Shown: piece by piece, positions 32,201 to 40,430 of the stretch
Layout: every line of letters starts with the position of its first letter
Numbering within the stretch: position 1 is the first letter of the stretch
Translations under genes and position numbers: made by a program
The notes under the pieces: model-generated
Databases searched by the model: none
Seen by the model: the letters and a program-made list of their open reading frames with translations, nothing else
What the model was told of the DNA's origin: nothing
From: Henricia sp. BOLD:AAB3569
Lineage: Eukaryota; Echinodermata; Asteroidea; Spinulosida; Echinasteridae
Assembly: GCA_037783545.1 (NCBI GenBank)
Contig: JBBELK010000297.1
Span: forward strand, 1,550,001-1,614,000
Length of the DNA stretch: 64,000 nt
Direction: 5' to 3'

Positions 32201-34874
32201 AGACATTTGGAGAGTAAGTTGTTCTCTTGGCTTCAGACACGTCTCAAAATCTCTGAGATTGTTGTTAATTGACAGTCCATGAGGGTTTTTTTCCCCCGGA
32301 GTCACAAGATCTGCAAATGTTCTATGGAATCTGTTGTAAAATCAGGGAGGGTTGGCAGTTGAATACAAGATTGTGATGTGCATACAAGAAACAGGAGCCC
32401 AATTTGACCATTTTTGTTTCTCTTTTTTAATTTTTCCATTCAGGTTCTAACATCCATCAAGAACAAGCTAGATCCTTATGCAGCAAGCATTCCTGAATTC
32501 AGAAACCTTCTGCTCCGAGCCAAAGAGTATCTATTCATGCGAGAAGGGGGAGATATTGTCTGTAGGGGGCGCTCTATGAATGAAATGATTGGGCCGGTGA
32601 ATGTTGGTCGGCCGCGAAGTGGTTCCTTAAGGACTTTAGGTGAGAAGACCCTTGTTTAATTATTGTATTGTACACAAATCGCCCATTGCCATGCTCTGTG
32701 GCTACTGTAGGTAAAGGCTACAGATAGGATTGGGGGGGGGGGGGGGGGGGGTGCATGTAACTAGTTCTCTAACCACTTGATGCCGGAGGACGCGTTCTGG
32801 CAGAGTATAGTCACAGCTTTGCCTCTGTCTTCCACGATTGACGTGTAAACACACCATGTTTTTTTTAACTTGAACTTGACGGCTGTGGAGCTCCTGTCAA
32901 TTTAGCAAATTTAGCTCTGTTGCGGCCGCCTCGGAGTGTTGCAAAGTATGATCTTTTGGTGAGAAGATTCATACAATAAATGTAGAAATGACTCAAGAGT
33001 CGGTGTTTGTGGTGCTTGAGCTTGTCTTAATTTTTTGCCAATCACATTTGCCTTCTTCTAAGACAACCACGTGCCTCTAGGCCAGATTGGGGGGTAGTTG
33101 TGGCAAAGTATCTTACCTAAGGACACATGACATAAACCACCATGGCTAGGAATCTCAACCACGTGCCTCTAGCCCACGTACATGCGTACACACAATCGCG
33201 CTCGAAAGCGTTATCGGGATCCCTGGTGCACCACGGTCATAAAAAATTACATCCCCGCTAATAAAAGCTTAATTTTCCACAAAATTAATCACAGGTATCT
33301 GATGAAAATAAATCATGAAAATATTTACAACATTTGCATTCGATGTGGAAGCTTGAACATTGCCAGTCATTTTTGCCGATTCATGAATGAGTGCGCGCAT
33401 CTGCGCATGTCTCCCATTGTCCCGACGACTCGGAGGTCGGGAGCAGTTGGTGCCACCATCTGGTGCACCAACACGCTTTCGGGCGAGCACCATGGAGCAC
33501 CAGGGATCCCTGGTGCCGCGCTGGAAAGCAGCCTCAGATTGGGGGGTAGTTGTGGCAAAGTATCTTACCTAAGGGCACATGACATAAACCACCATGGCCA
33601 GGAATCTTAACCACGTGCCTCTAGCCCAGATTGGGGGGTAGTTGTGGCAAAGTATCTTACCCAAGGGCACATGACATAAACCACCATGGCCAGGAATCTT
33701 AACCACGTGCCTCTAGCCCAGATTGGGGTGTAGTTGTGGCAAAGTATCTTACCCAAGGGCACATGACATAAACCACCATGGCCAGGAATCTTAACCACGT
33801 GCCTCTAGCCCAGATTGGGGTGTAGTTGTGGCAAAGTATCTTACCTAAGAACACATGACATAAACCACCATGGCCAGGAATCTCAACCACGTGCCTCTAG
33901 GCCAGATTGGGGGGTAGTTGTGGCAAAGTATCTTACCTAAGGGCACATGACATAAACCACCATGGCCAGGAATCTTAACCACGTGCCTCTAGCCCAGATT
34001 GGGGTGTAGTTGTGGCAAAGTATCTTACCTAAGGGCACATGACATAAACCACCATGGCCAGGAATCTTAACCACGTGCCTCTAGCCCAGATTGGGGTGTA
34101 GTTGTGGCAAAGTATCTTACCTAAGAACACATGACATAAACCACCATGGCCAGGAATCTTAACCACGTGCCTCTAGCCCAGATTGGGGTGTAGTTGTGGC
34201 AAAGTATCTTACCGAAGGGCACATGACATAAACCACCATGGCCAGGAATCTCAACCACGTGCCTCTAGCCCAGATTGGGGGGTAGTTGTGGCAAAGTATC
34301 TTACCTAAGGGCACATGACATAAACCACCATGGACAGGAATTTAAACCACGTGCCTCTAGGCCAGATTGGGGGGTAGTTGTGGCAAAGTATCTTACCTAA
34401 GAACACATGACATAAACCACCAAATCCATATATAGATTTTCATGGTTTTCTGAAGCATTGATGCATCTATGTAGCTAAAATTTCTTCAGGCTAGTTTACC
34501 AACATCCTCCTTAGATATTTTACACTTATTCCATGAATCTGCAAAAAGTTGTATCTTGCGAATGATACATAGGGCCTTTAAACTCACTTTTGATGGTTTT
34601 TTATCTTGCAGCCAAACACAAGTCCACAATAGACCACATCCTACGCCGCGGGAATCGGCGCAACAAGTCTCTCAGCACATCGGAAAAGCAGAAGTTAGCT
34701 CGTATTAATGAGGGAAGTATGGCATTACCAGCTGCGAATGCAGAATATGAATCACTCAAAACGAGAAACGCTGTTTACTGCGCGGTTATCTTTGATGAAT
34801 TCTTGAAAGAGTTGGCAGCCATTTCACAGGAGCACGCTGTAGCATTTAGTGAGCAAGAACTTGGCCTCAGATAA
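14266..34874 (+). CDS. FHIP1: FHF complex subunit HOOK-interacting protein 1 (FAM160A family), complete
   Basis: FHIP proteins join FTS/AKTIP and Hook adaptors to tie endosomal cargo to dynein (family knowledge). Coding exons: 14266-14443, 15007-15434, 16066-16272, 17210-17368, 18240-18326, 24154-24189 (microexon, least certain), 28544-28711, 29559-29638, 30051-31615, 31951-32129, 32444-32639, 34612-34874. Phases agree throughout and give 1181 codons. Family signatures in order: N-terminal ACYEVFCSHWAQIKG, IPFLHRDGKVGQQARDALLL, VLATGLGALYSRLPRK, LEFCNAVVQ, HPLVSNQLVQYFHDGFLVPV, RYLVPCNHIMVSQR, GPFMDAIFSRLD, YPQPLLRSYLLNT and C-terminal NAVYCAVIFDEFLKELAAIS. Exon 30051-31615 holds about 500 low-complexity, Ser/Asp/Glu-rich residues, a linker that is variable in the family. 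The start is in the exon after the acceptor at 14148, with a further non-coding exon likely upstream. Pieces of exons 16066-16272 and 17210-17368 are duplicated in the intron between them. Confidence 0.9.
14444..15006 (+). other. FHIP1 intron, nothing recognised
   Basis: AT-rich intron with a short (TA)n run near 14706. ORFs on both strands near 14726-14963 overlap each other and show no domain. Confidence 0.5.
15841..16013. repeat. Dispersed repeat shared with 31660-31860 of the same gene
   Basis: ATGACATCACTTCCTACAGA followed by TGCCACGTGCATCAG recurs near 31703-31738, with further homology out to CACTTGTACTTTTCCTAC / GTTGTATTTTTTCCTAC. Each copy lies just upstream of a FHIP1 exon. Confidence 0.6.
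16273..16710 (+). repeat. Tandem copies of the 3' half of a FHIP1 exon with its donor
   Basis: From CTTAATTCCCTTCTTACATC onward, exon 16066-16272 plus donor GTAAGTAAATC is repeated. Donor copies start at 16273, 16447 and 16622 (174 and 175 bp apart), with a fourth truncated unit to about 16710. The first copy stays open and in frame (174 = 58 codons), so splicing from 16447 would insert 58 residues. The next copy is closed by TAG at about 16483. Confidence 0.9.
16708..17209 (+). repeat. 130-bp tandem copies of the 5' half of a FHIP1 exon with its acceptor
   Basis: CATTTACAG|GTTTTAGCAAC, the acceptor and start of exon 17210-17368, is present four times, with exon starts at 16820, 16950, 17080 and 17210. 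A fifth unit without acceptor is fused to the upstream exon array near 16710. Only the last copy continues into the full exon. The upstream copies change CTTGAGGATTGG to CGTAAAGATTAG, creating an in-frame stop, and lack the normal donor. Confidence 0.9.
17870..18135 (+). mobile_element. 3' end of a CR1/L2-like non-LTR retrotransposon
   Basis: About 17908-18030 translates to a stretch with VAAPRFWNELPFQIRSSD and SSFKSCLM, the typical end of LINE reverse transcriptase ORFs. It is followed by a non-coding tail GCGCCCTTTAGGGTGGAAAC and TGCGCTATATGAATATT and then ATT repeats. It is 5'-truncated, as usual for LINE copies. The tail resembles the 3' ends of SINEs in this window. Confidence 0.75.
18500..18745. 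mobile_element. Fold-back element in FHIP1 intron
   Basis: CGCTTTGAGAAAAAAGTAGC followed by GGAGGGAATTTGGA (18539-18573) is mirrored by TCCAAATTCCCTCCAAGCC and CTTTTTCTCAAAGCG (18658-18695). Outer arms (TTTCACACTTTAACATG and CACATGTGAAAGG) also pair approximately. The ends are uncertain. Confidence 0.6.
21487..21660. mobile_element. SINE fragment
   Basis: Shares a run of about 170 bp (CTGATAGGGTTGTGCGC, GAAATGGTTCTGGTGATTCC, GGCAGCGGTAA) with 28237-28424. It ends in GCGCCTTGAGCACCCTGCAG, GGTGGATATGTGCGCTATAC, the same tail type as the LINE at 17870-18135. Confidence 0.65.
21655..21950. mobile_element. TIR element with AATAGGGCGACA ends
   Basis: AATAGGGCGACAAATCG at 21656 and TGTCGCCCTATT near 21932 form inverted ends. 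Internal copies of ATTAGGGCGACC and GTGTCGCCCTAATA also pair. It abuts the SINE. Confidence 0.55.
24970..25362. mobile_element. MITE with GTTTCGCA...TGCGAAAC ends
   Basis: GTTTCGCAAGTTGACGGATA at the left is mirrored by GTATCCGTGACAATGCGAAAC-like sequence at the right, and ACGAATGCGGATA by TATCCGCATCGG. It is about 390 bp and non-coding. Confidence 0.75.
25651..26235 (+). mobile_element. tRNA(Leu/Ser)-derived SINE, interrupted
   Basis: Starts GGTACCGTGGCCGAGTGGTT, a type-II tRNA A-box, with a box-B-like GCGGGTTCAAAACC. A body (CCCTTGAGCAAGGCACTCAA, CTTCGGAAGGGATGTAAAGC) and a tail AAGAGCGCTATATAAATGCC plus ATA/AAT repeats follow. Sister copies are at 26296-26520 and, reversed, 37137-37325, where the tRNA acceptor stem GGTACCG/CGGTACC is intact. 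A Tc1-like MITE (25897-26132) interrupts it. Confidence 0.8.
25897..26132. mobile_element. Tc1-type MITE with Sleeping Beauty-like TIRs
   Basis: The ends read CAGTTGTAGTCAGAAGTTTA and, inversely, CAGTTGAAGTCAGAAGTTTA, each continuing CATACA. They are flanked by TA (25895-25896 and 26133-26134), the Tc1/mariner target duplication. These ends closely resemble those of fish Sleeping Beauty-group Tc1 elements as I know them. The 236-bp copy has no transposase and sits inside a SINE. Confidence 0.8.
26296..26520 (+). mobile_element. Second copy of the tRNA-derived SINE
   Basis: GGTACCATGGCCGAGTGGTT starts a diverged copy with GTACCTGTGCCCTTAAGC, CTTCAGAAGGGATGTAAAGC and TCTGGCTGTCGGCTACCAA. It is followed by a separate MITE at 26552. 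Confidence 0.7.
26552..26730. mobile_element. MITE with AATAAACCCTTTCAC ends
   Basis: AATAAACCCTTTCACGGTTA at 26552 is mirrored by TAACAGTGAAAGGGTTTATT ending at 26730, with a further ACGCCATG / AAGATGGCGT pairing. It is about 180 bp with imperfect 30-bp TIRs. Confidence 0.8.
26836..27015. mobile_element. TGTGGCA-family MITE, degraded left end
   Basis: CACTCTTCCCTTTTGTTAAT, ATTCCTTGGATGTTTGAGAC, GGGGAACAATG and GTCACATATCCTGCTG match the family members at 45868 and 47610 in order. Confidence 0.65.
28237..28424. mobile_element. SINE copy related to 21487-21660
   Basis: GTGCTGATAGGGTTGTGCGC, GAAATGATTCTGGTAATTCC and AGGGCAGCGATAATAGTGGC match the earlier copy. The 3' tail ends in GTGCGCCTTATAAATGCTC and ATT repeats. 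Confidence 0.65.
28712..30050 (+). other. FHIP1 introns, no additional gene
   Basis: Apart from exon 29559-29638 this is intron. Around 28940-29260 there is a diverged repeat-like block with CAACTGGCC/GGCCAGTTGG words. Near 29870-29942 a fragment ending TTTGTGAAATCGACCCC resembles the end of the element at 37551-37672. Confidence 0.45.
32732..32751. repeat. Homopolymer tract of 20 G
   Basis: An uninterrupted run of 20 G lies in the last FHIP1 intron. It could form G-quadruplex structure; its length is likely variable and prone to sequencing error. Confidence 0.85.
33061..34425. repeat. 92-bp satellite array in last FHIP1 intron
   Basis: CCACGTGCCTCTAG starts recur at 33611, 33703, 33795, 33887 and onward every 92 bp to about 34347, with two more units near 33067 and 33159 before an insertion. 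Units also contain GTAGTTGTGGCAAAGTATC and GACATAAACCACCATGG. Every unit carries the palindromic E-box CACGTG. Units differ by only a few substitutions. In-frame stretches give spurious minus-strand ORFs. Confidence 0.9.
33176..33533. mobile_element. Insertion interrupting the 92-bp array
   Basis: A non-array block of about 360 bp separates the second unit from the rest. It begins near ACGTACATGCGTACACAC and ends near GCGCTGGAAAGCAGC. GGGATCCCTGGTGC occurs near both ends, at 33217 and 33502, with partial inverted similarity (CTCGAAAGCG / CGCTTTCGGGCGAG). I take it as an unidentified mobile element. Confidence 0.5.
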
Positions 34875-35796
34875 TTTTTCTAGATTTCTGTAAATTTTTA
34901 CATCCTTTTGCAACTTAAATGAAAATAATGACTTTTTTACGAGAAAACTGAAATGCGTTATAGATTTTTAAATTTTACTGTATTCATTTTGCATATGCTT
35001 AGTATGCTTAGCGTGGGAATGTGCGCTGTATAAGATTCGACCATTAGTCATTTTGAAGTTTGAAAAATTCAGTTCTTGTGATCGGACATCCTCTTTAACG
35101 CATTCCCCTACTCGTGCGTCGTGAGGCCCTGTTGAAATTGGCCCTATTTCGCTGTGGAAGCAGCGACAGAAATCTTGTCGCTGCTCTAGGCCAGCCAGGA
35201 CGCTTGGCAATACATTGCGGGCGTTTAAATACACGCGCGCGGATTGTACATGTAAGTTTAATACTTGGTAGCACTGGCTGTATCCGCATTGGTGATTGGC
35301 TGCTATTTAAAGCATACAGGTGAATCCTGTGCTTAGCAGAGTGGACATTCCCCGAGATCTCATCTAATGGGTGTGATAAAACCAATCGTATACACAAAAT
35401 TGAAGTGTTAAAAAACAAAACCACACACACACCTAATTTTCCTATAATCTGAAATTATTTTGGTTGGACAACTTGATATGGCTAAAACCAAGATCAGAAA
35501 ACATAACTGCAATTTTTAAACCAGACAGACTGGAATATAAAATGCATTATTTAGGTGGAAAAGATGCTTTATATTACAAATGTAAAGAAATTAGTACATT
35601 TTTACCGTTTTACTCTTAAAGCTGGTATTTTCTTGTTCCATTGCGAATGTCGTGATATTTGCAGACACATTTTAATCTACCAAAGGATCACAGATTATTC
35701 AGAATTTGTCTCTCATTAATTCTTTTTTTAATGACCATATCATATAGTTAAGCTTGAAAATGGCTGCCCACTCTTGATTTACACTTGGTCTTTTAT

Positions 35797-36049
35797 GCAC
35801 CTATCAATTGTTGCCCCCCTCCCCTCCCCTCCGCCCAGGCTGCCCCTAAGGGGTGGTGATTGTCACTTTTTGTGTGACAAAATCCCCACCCCCGGGTGCA
35901 AAACATGCTCGTTTTGTATACAAATGCACAGAAATGTGTATTTCAATGGGTCAAAATCCCCACCCTGGGGCACAAAAAATGTGACCCAACCCCCACCTAG
36001 GGGGTGGGGCAGCGCGGGGGAGGGGTGGAGGAAACAATTGATAGATGCA
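35797..36049. mobile_element. MITE with CTATCAATTGTT ends and C-rich arms
   Basis: TGCACCTATCAATTGTTGCC followed by CCTCCCCTCC at the left is mirrored by GGGGAGGGGTGGAGG and AACAATTGATAGATGCAT at the right. The arms pair through GCTGCCCC/GGGGCAGC. Confidence 0.75.
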
Positions 36050-37136
36050 TTAACGGTGAAGAAAATTCTATGCATTTGGGCTTGATTTAACACAAATCAA
36101 AACAATCTTATTTCCAAGTGGCATGTACATACACTGTAAACAAATTTAATACCTCAAAATGAATATCACATGACCATCGTCATCTCGTTTTAAGTGTGTG
36201 AAATTTTCCGAATGTTTTCAGTAATTATTTTTAACAACAGAGGTGATAGAGTGCACTTTAAACATATACATTGCTTTTAATGCTTAATACCCAGAAACAA
36301 GAAGATTTGGGTAAAAAGGTGTCTGGTTTTTAAATAGAAAGTTTTGGGAGTATTTATCTTTTGAATCATAACAACTACCGGTATATATGAACATCTGCAC
36401 AGGAGAATGGATGGAATCGTATATTTTTATCATACAAACTTCCTCAACTGAAATTAACTGCTTGTAAAATTGATATTAATCATAAAAAAAACAGATGTAA
36501 ATATTTTTAAAAATTTAGAGAAAATGTTTGGGAAAGATTAATGCATATATTTTTTACAGATTTTAAACAAGAAATTAATTGACTGACGGAATCATTAATA
36601 TTTGAGAGGCAGATTGCTACATAATATGTTTGTAAAAAGAAAATTGTCGTTGATATGCTCAGATGGTTTGTACAATATGTCCATATGAAATCGGTCTATT
36701 TGACTTGGCCTTCACTGTGTTGTAAAAGGTCAATATATGCTGCTTAAAGGAACACACCTTCTTTGTTGGGCTATTTTGGGCTCGAAATAGACCCATACAT
36801 TATTCTGAAGCGCATTCGAGAGTAAATTAGATATATCCTGAAAAGACGCCGTCAAATTTGGCCGTTTTTTAGCACTTTTGAAAAATCCAAGGTCACGTGA
36901 CTTTTTGGTTTTTTTTCTGATATTTTGTATATTAAGGTCATCATCGTGTACATCCAGAATGGTAAACTCAATGTACATGTATAACAAAGGCTTTAAGTAC
37001 CTTCCAAATAGAAATGTATCTATTATTATTTCTTTCTGGTATTCATACAAAGGATTCCTCAATAGTGCTCATTGCACTGTCACTCGCAAGCGTGAGGAAA
37101 CCCATGAAGAATTAGAAATGGCCGGGGGATCTTTAA

Positions 37137-37325
37137 AGTGCGTTACTGTTACCTAACACACTGGACCAACGGCTTTACATCCCTTCCGAAGGATAGAGCA
37201 AGTGTGGTTGAGTGCCTTGTTCAAGGGCACAGGTACCGCAGCCGGGGGAGGTTCAAACCCGCAACCAAGTTTTCACCTATGATTGCGAGTCAATGTCCCA
37301 AACCACTCGGCCACGGTACCCCACA
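37137..37325 (-). mobile_element. Reversed tRNA-derived SINE
   Basis: On the minus strand it reads GGTACCGTGGCCGAGTGGTT, then GGTTGCGGGTTTGAACC, GCGGTACCTGTGCCCTTG and CTTCGGAAGGGATGTAAAGC, the same SINE as 25651-26235. It keeps the pairing GGTACCG/CGGTACC of the ancestral tRNA acceptor stem. Confidence 0.75.
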
Positions 37326-37550
37326 GTGAAATGGACTCGAGTTGATTTGTTTTTTTACTTGCTATAACAATTTATATATGACCCGATCTGAGAAAAGGTA
37401 ACATAAGTTGCACAGGCTAGGTCGAGTTTTACATCTGGAATTTCCATTGTTTTTGTATTTTAATGAGTGTGGATCTGCCACAGATTGGGTCACAAATTAG
37501 TACATGTACATGTAGTTCATTGTATTGTAAAAGTTCATCAAATCAGGGGT

Positions 37551-37672
37551 CGATTTCACAAAGATTTACGACGTGTCGCAAATACCAAATCCATCGCAAC
37601 TCGCCAATCCCATGGCAAAATTACAAAGGGTTCGGCGACTTGCGATGGGTATGGTACTGAAGTCGACCCAAG
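37551..37672. mobile_element. Short inverted-repeat element with GGGGTCGA-type ends
   Basis: GGTCGATTTCACAAAGATTT at the left and GTACTGAAGTCGACCC at the right form imperfect inverted ends. AATCCATCGCAACTCGCC and GGCGACTTGCGATGG pair in the centre. Confidence 0.5.
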
Positions 37673-37898
37673 TTCCTGTTACTTTGAATGACGGCATTCC
37701 TGTAAATGTTTGAAAACAAAACAATTGCCAAATGATTAAATTTTACAAGTTTTTCTGGGAAATGGTAGAAATTGTTAGAACAAAACATGAAATAAAAGAC
37801 AATCTGTTTCTGAAAACAATTCAGGGTTTGTATATTTCAACTTTTTACAGTTAACATGAATTACAAATTTAGCAACCAAACTTGGGATGAGAGAAATC

Positions 37899-37981
37899 GT
37901 AAGGGCCTTATTGGGATTAGAACCCGAGACCTCATACTCACTAGGCAGTTGACAAGGCAGAAGCTCTACCAGCTAAGCTAA
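37899..37981 (-). pseudogene. tRNA-like sequence (SINE head), minus strand
   Basis: On the minus strand, TAGCTTAGCTGGTAGAGCTT, a TCTGCCTTGTC anticodon-arm-like part and TCGGGTTCTAATCCCAATAA follow tRNA order with box A and box B. Arm pairing is imperfect and the variable region is long, so a functional tRNA is unlikely. Confidence 0.55.
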
Positions 37982-38049
37982 AAGGAACAGTTGGTATACT
38001 CCCTCGGGTTTTTCCTATGGACCCAATTTTTCTTTTGGTGTTGCATGGT

Positions 38050-38135
38050 AGTGCAACTGGGCAAAGCAACGAGCACAACATCTGGTATGGTCTCTGGTTC
38101 GAATCCCGATAAGGCCATTACGAATTTTCTGTTAT
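38050..38135 (+). pseudogene. tRNA-like sequence, plus strand
   Basis: A degraded A-box (GTAGTGCAACTGGGCAAAGC) is followed by a clear box B, TGGTTCGAATCCCGATAAGG. Its 3' end CCCGATAAGGCCATTACG matches the reversed neighbour at 37899-37981, so the two form an inverted pair of related SINE heads. Confidence 0.55.
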
Positions 38136-38311
38136 CCCAATTTCATTTCAATGGTGATCAGGCACCATACCAGATTTAGGGCACGGTAGTAAAATGAGAT
38201 CAACACCTGAAACACTACTGTTTGGTATACATTTGTAGAAATTATCGATGCAAAAATAAAGTTCCCCCACTCCCCCTCCTTTTGTTCCGCCATACTTCTG
38301 AAAGGCTATAA

Positions 38312-39319
38312 TCATTTAGTTGCTATTCCCATGACGTGCGGTCGAATGGGCAGAGGGTATTTAGCACTGACCCAGAATTTCTTGCAGTAAAACTCGGAGA
38401 AACCAGCTTGTTCGATGTGGAGCCAAGGTCGGTTCATAAGCTGACAGCCGTCGCCAAAGTATGACCATACTGGGCCGATAAACCACTGAAGGGTGCTAGT
38501 CCATGTAAAGGGATCAGCAGCAACGTGCTCGAGGAAGTACAGTTTCCCTCCCTGGAAAAACAACAGGAGAACATTATTTGGCTTTTTGTTCAAAATGCAC
38601 CAAGAAACATACATACATGTGTAGTATACATGTGCTATAGGCAGGGCGGATCCAGGTGGAGGGGTGGCGCACACCGTCGCCCCGCTACCCCCTACACACA
38701 CCACCCCCTCCCCCCCCCCTCTCCCCCTGAAGAAAAAAAGCCAGAATTTGTAAAACATTATACAATTTGGCAAATGCACACGTACTGGCTTTAACACACG
38801 TTTTGCTTCCCTCAGAATAGCACGCACATCTTTAACACTACACAGAACCAACGTCATAACCACCGCATCCACACTGCAGTCGTCTACGTAGCCGTGGAGA
38901 TTCTCGGCGTAAGCCACAACCGTTCGTTGGAGCCGAACACGGGGCGAATGCTTGGCCACGTTCTGCTCCAATATCGTCGCGAAGTGTCTGTTCGGTTCCA
39001 CTCCGATCACAACCGAACCGTCCGGGTAGAACGCGAAGTTGGCACCGGAGCCTACTCCAATCTCAAGAATAACCACAGGGGCATCTTTTTCTGTGGTTGT
39101 TTTTTGAAATTGTCCCATATCTTTGAAGAGTTCGCGCTTAATTCTCAAAGCACCTTTGTTGTATTTCCGAGACAAGCGATCCATTATCCGCGGGAAAATC
39201 ACGGGGAAAATCGCAAGTTTTAGCAGGTGAAGAGCCAGCAGGACACCGCATAGCGCCAACACGGGGAAGGTAACTGCAGAGTCTAAAATAAATGACAAGG
39301 AAGTCCACTCCATGGTCAT
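38312..39319 (-). CDS. METTL7: METTL7/TMT1-type membrane methyltransferase, copy 1
   Basis: METTL7A/B (TMT1A/B) are SAM-dependent thiol methyltransferases anchored in ER and lipid-droplet membranes (family knowledge). Two exons on the minus strand: 39319-38786 and 38551-38312, joined in phase 0 (KRVLKP|GGKLYFLEH), giving 257 residues, near the family's ~245. The frame happens to stay open through the intron, so a naive ORF of 335 residues exists. Visible features: N-terminal hydrophobic anchor (about residues 8-40), SAM-binding motif I LEIGVGSGANF, an acidic strand VIGVEPN, motif AVVMTLVLCSVKDV, the post-motif LEHVAAD, and C-terminal RPHVMGIATK. Copy 2 lies 2.3 kb away in the same orientation and is clearly paralogous. 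Copy 1 lacks the intron that splits copy 2 between KDI and KDSPVVIL. Confidence 0.92.
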   Translation of the reverse strand: MTMEWTSLSFILDSAVTFPVLALCGVLLALHLLKLAIFPVIFPRIMDRLSRKYNKGALRIKRELFKDMGQFQKTTTEKDAPVVILEIGVGSGANFAFYPDGSVVIGVEPNRHFATILEQNVAKHSPRVRLQRTVVAYAENLHGYVDDCSVDAVVMTLVLCSVKDVRAILREAKRVLKPVRVHLPNCIMFYKFWLFFFRGRGGGEGVVCVGGSGATVCATPPPGSALPIAHVYYTCMYVSWCILNKKPNNVLLLFFQGGKLYFLEHVAADPFTWTSTLQWFIGPVWSYFGDGCQLMNRPWLHIEQAGFSEFYCKKFWVSAKYPLPIRPHVMGIATK

Positions 39320-39634
39320 CCGGTTGCAGAAACGTGAACTTAACGTATAAATAAGACCCGTACCTATTGACTCGTTTGCCTTTTCTTTATAGGCCTACAT
39401 GAAAATGGTAAATCATGTTTGGCTCAGTGGCTAGTACAGTCATGTATAACTTAACTACTGCCGGCGAACATGACTACTGCATGTGATTGACATTATTCTT
39501 ATCTTTGTACTTGTACGTTGGGGTCAAAGGTTCATCACGTGGGGACACCAGGCACGTATGGTGTTAGACTGGTCCCCTGTCCATGTACACTACGCTGCTC
39601 TCGCTATACAAGGACAGGCACACGCCGAGCAATA

Positions 39635-39685
39635 ACCACGGGTGATTGGCCGTTGTATTACCACGCGTGATTGGTCGTTGTATTA
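39635..39685 (-). promoter_or_regulatory. Two tandem CCAAT boxes upstream of METTL7 copy 1
   Basis: ACCACGGGTGATTGGCCGTT and ACCACGCGTGATTGGTCGTT are consecutive near-identical units of about 26 bp. On the gene's strand each has CCAATCACSCGTGG. They lie about 320-355 bp upstream of the METTL7 copy 1 start, a plausible position for NF-Y sites given an unseen 5' UTR. Confidence 0.35.
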
Positions 39686-40363
39686 AATATATGCATGATC
39701 TATTTTTAGAGTTTGCTCAACAACGAGTGAATTTCGCAATCGTTAATTTTGTCGCTGGGTTTTGCATATCCTATTCAATCTTTGCCATCCCTTATAATTA
39801 TTTAGTAATTTTGGCAGTGGTGTACTCGTCAACGCCCAGGTTTGTACTGATACATTACTTTTTACTTGAAATGGCGCTGTTTGCCGTATTTTTAAGCCGC
39901 CAAACATCAATATCACAGTGCGGCCGTTGTTCAAAAAAAGTTTTTCATCGCATAAAAAAAATCGACAAAACATGACAGAAACCCCATCGAATGATATGAA
40001 TGACATGGTTGGATATAGAGCTATTTGTTCAACCTTGATTCCCACCGAAACCAGTATGTTTATTTGGTTCTGACAGCAATTTTACAGGCATATCTTCTGC
40101 TGTCGATGCAAAAATACCGCTGCTGCCGCCGCTGTTATTTTCCCAGACATTGATTGCGTAGCGCGCGCGATGCCAAATCGAACGAAGGCGCGCAACACAC
40201 TGTATTCTGGGCGCCTGCTTGGCGCTTGCGCAAACCGTGACACAGTCCTTTTAATTTGCATAAACATACAGGAATTCCTGGATATTTATGCCAAACATGG
40301 CGGCGTGTACCTGTCCTCATATACGACGGAGGGGAAGTAAATATGTGGACAAGGGAACCAGTC

Positions 40364-40430
40364 TAGTATGGTGTACTATTAAGGACACATTAAATGGCGT
40401 CAAGAGATTACTTCAATGCGGTATATTTAC
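40364..40430 (-). repeat. Upstream block shared by both METTL7 copies
   Basis: GGACACATTAAATGGCGTCA and AGAGATTACT here match CGACACATTAAATGGCGTAA and AGAGATTACT at 45115-45145. Each lies roughly 0.85-1.05 kb upstream of its METTL7 start, so the gene duplication included at least this much 5' flank. Confidence 0.7.

Larger units (their letters stand above)
34875..38311. other. Region between FHIP1 and METTL7 genes
   Basis: It contains the FHIP1 3' UTR, whose end I could not fix, a MITE (35797-36049), a dispersed repeat (37050-37115), a reversed SINE (37137-37325), a short TIR fragment (37551-37672) and an inverted pair of tRNA-like sequences (37899-38135). The stretches 34900-35760 and 36060-37040 are AT-rich and unrecognised. 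Confidence 0.5.

Noticed and set aside
33607..33890. Minus-strand ORFs with repeated GHGGLCHV/KILCHNYTP
   Set aside because: They are translations of the 92-bp satellite, which is not a multiple of three, so the frame cycles between units.
33061..34425. CRISPR-like array
   Set aside because: Whole 92-bp units repeat without unique spacers, in an animal intron; it is satellite DNA.
39646..39975. 109-residue hydrophobic plus-strand ORF between METTL7 copies
   Set aside because: Looks membrane-like only because the DNA is T-rich; no homologous counterpart upstream of METTL7 copy 2.
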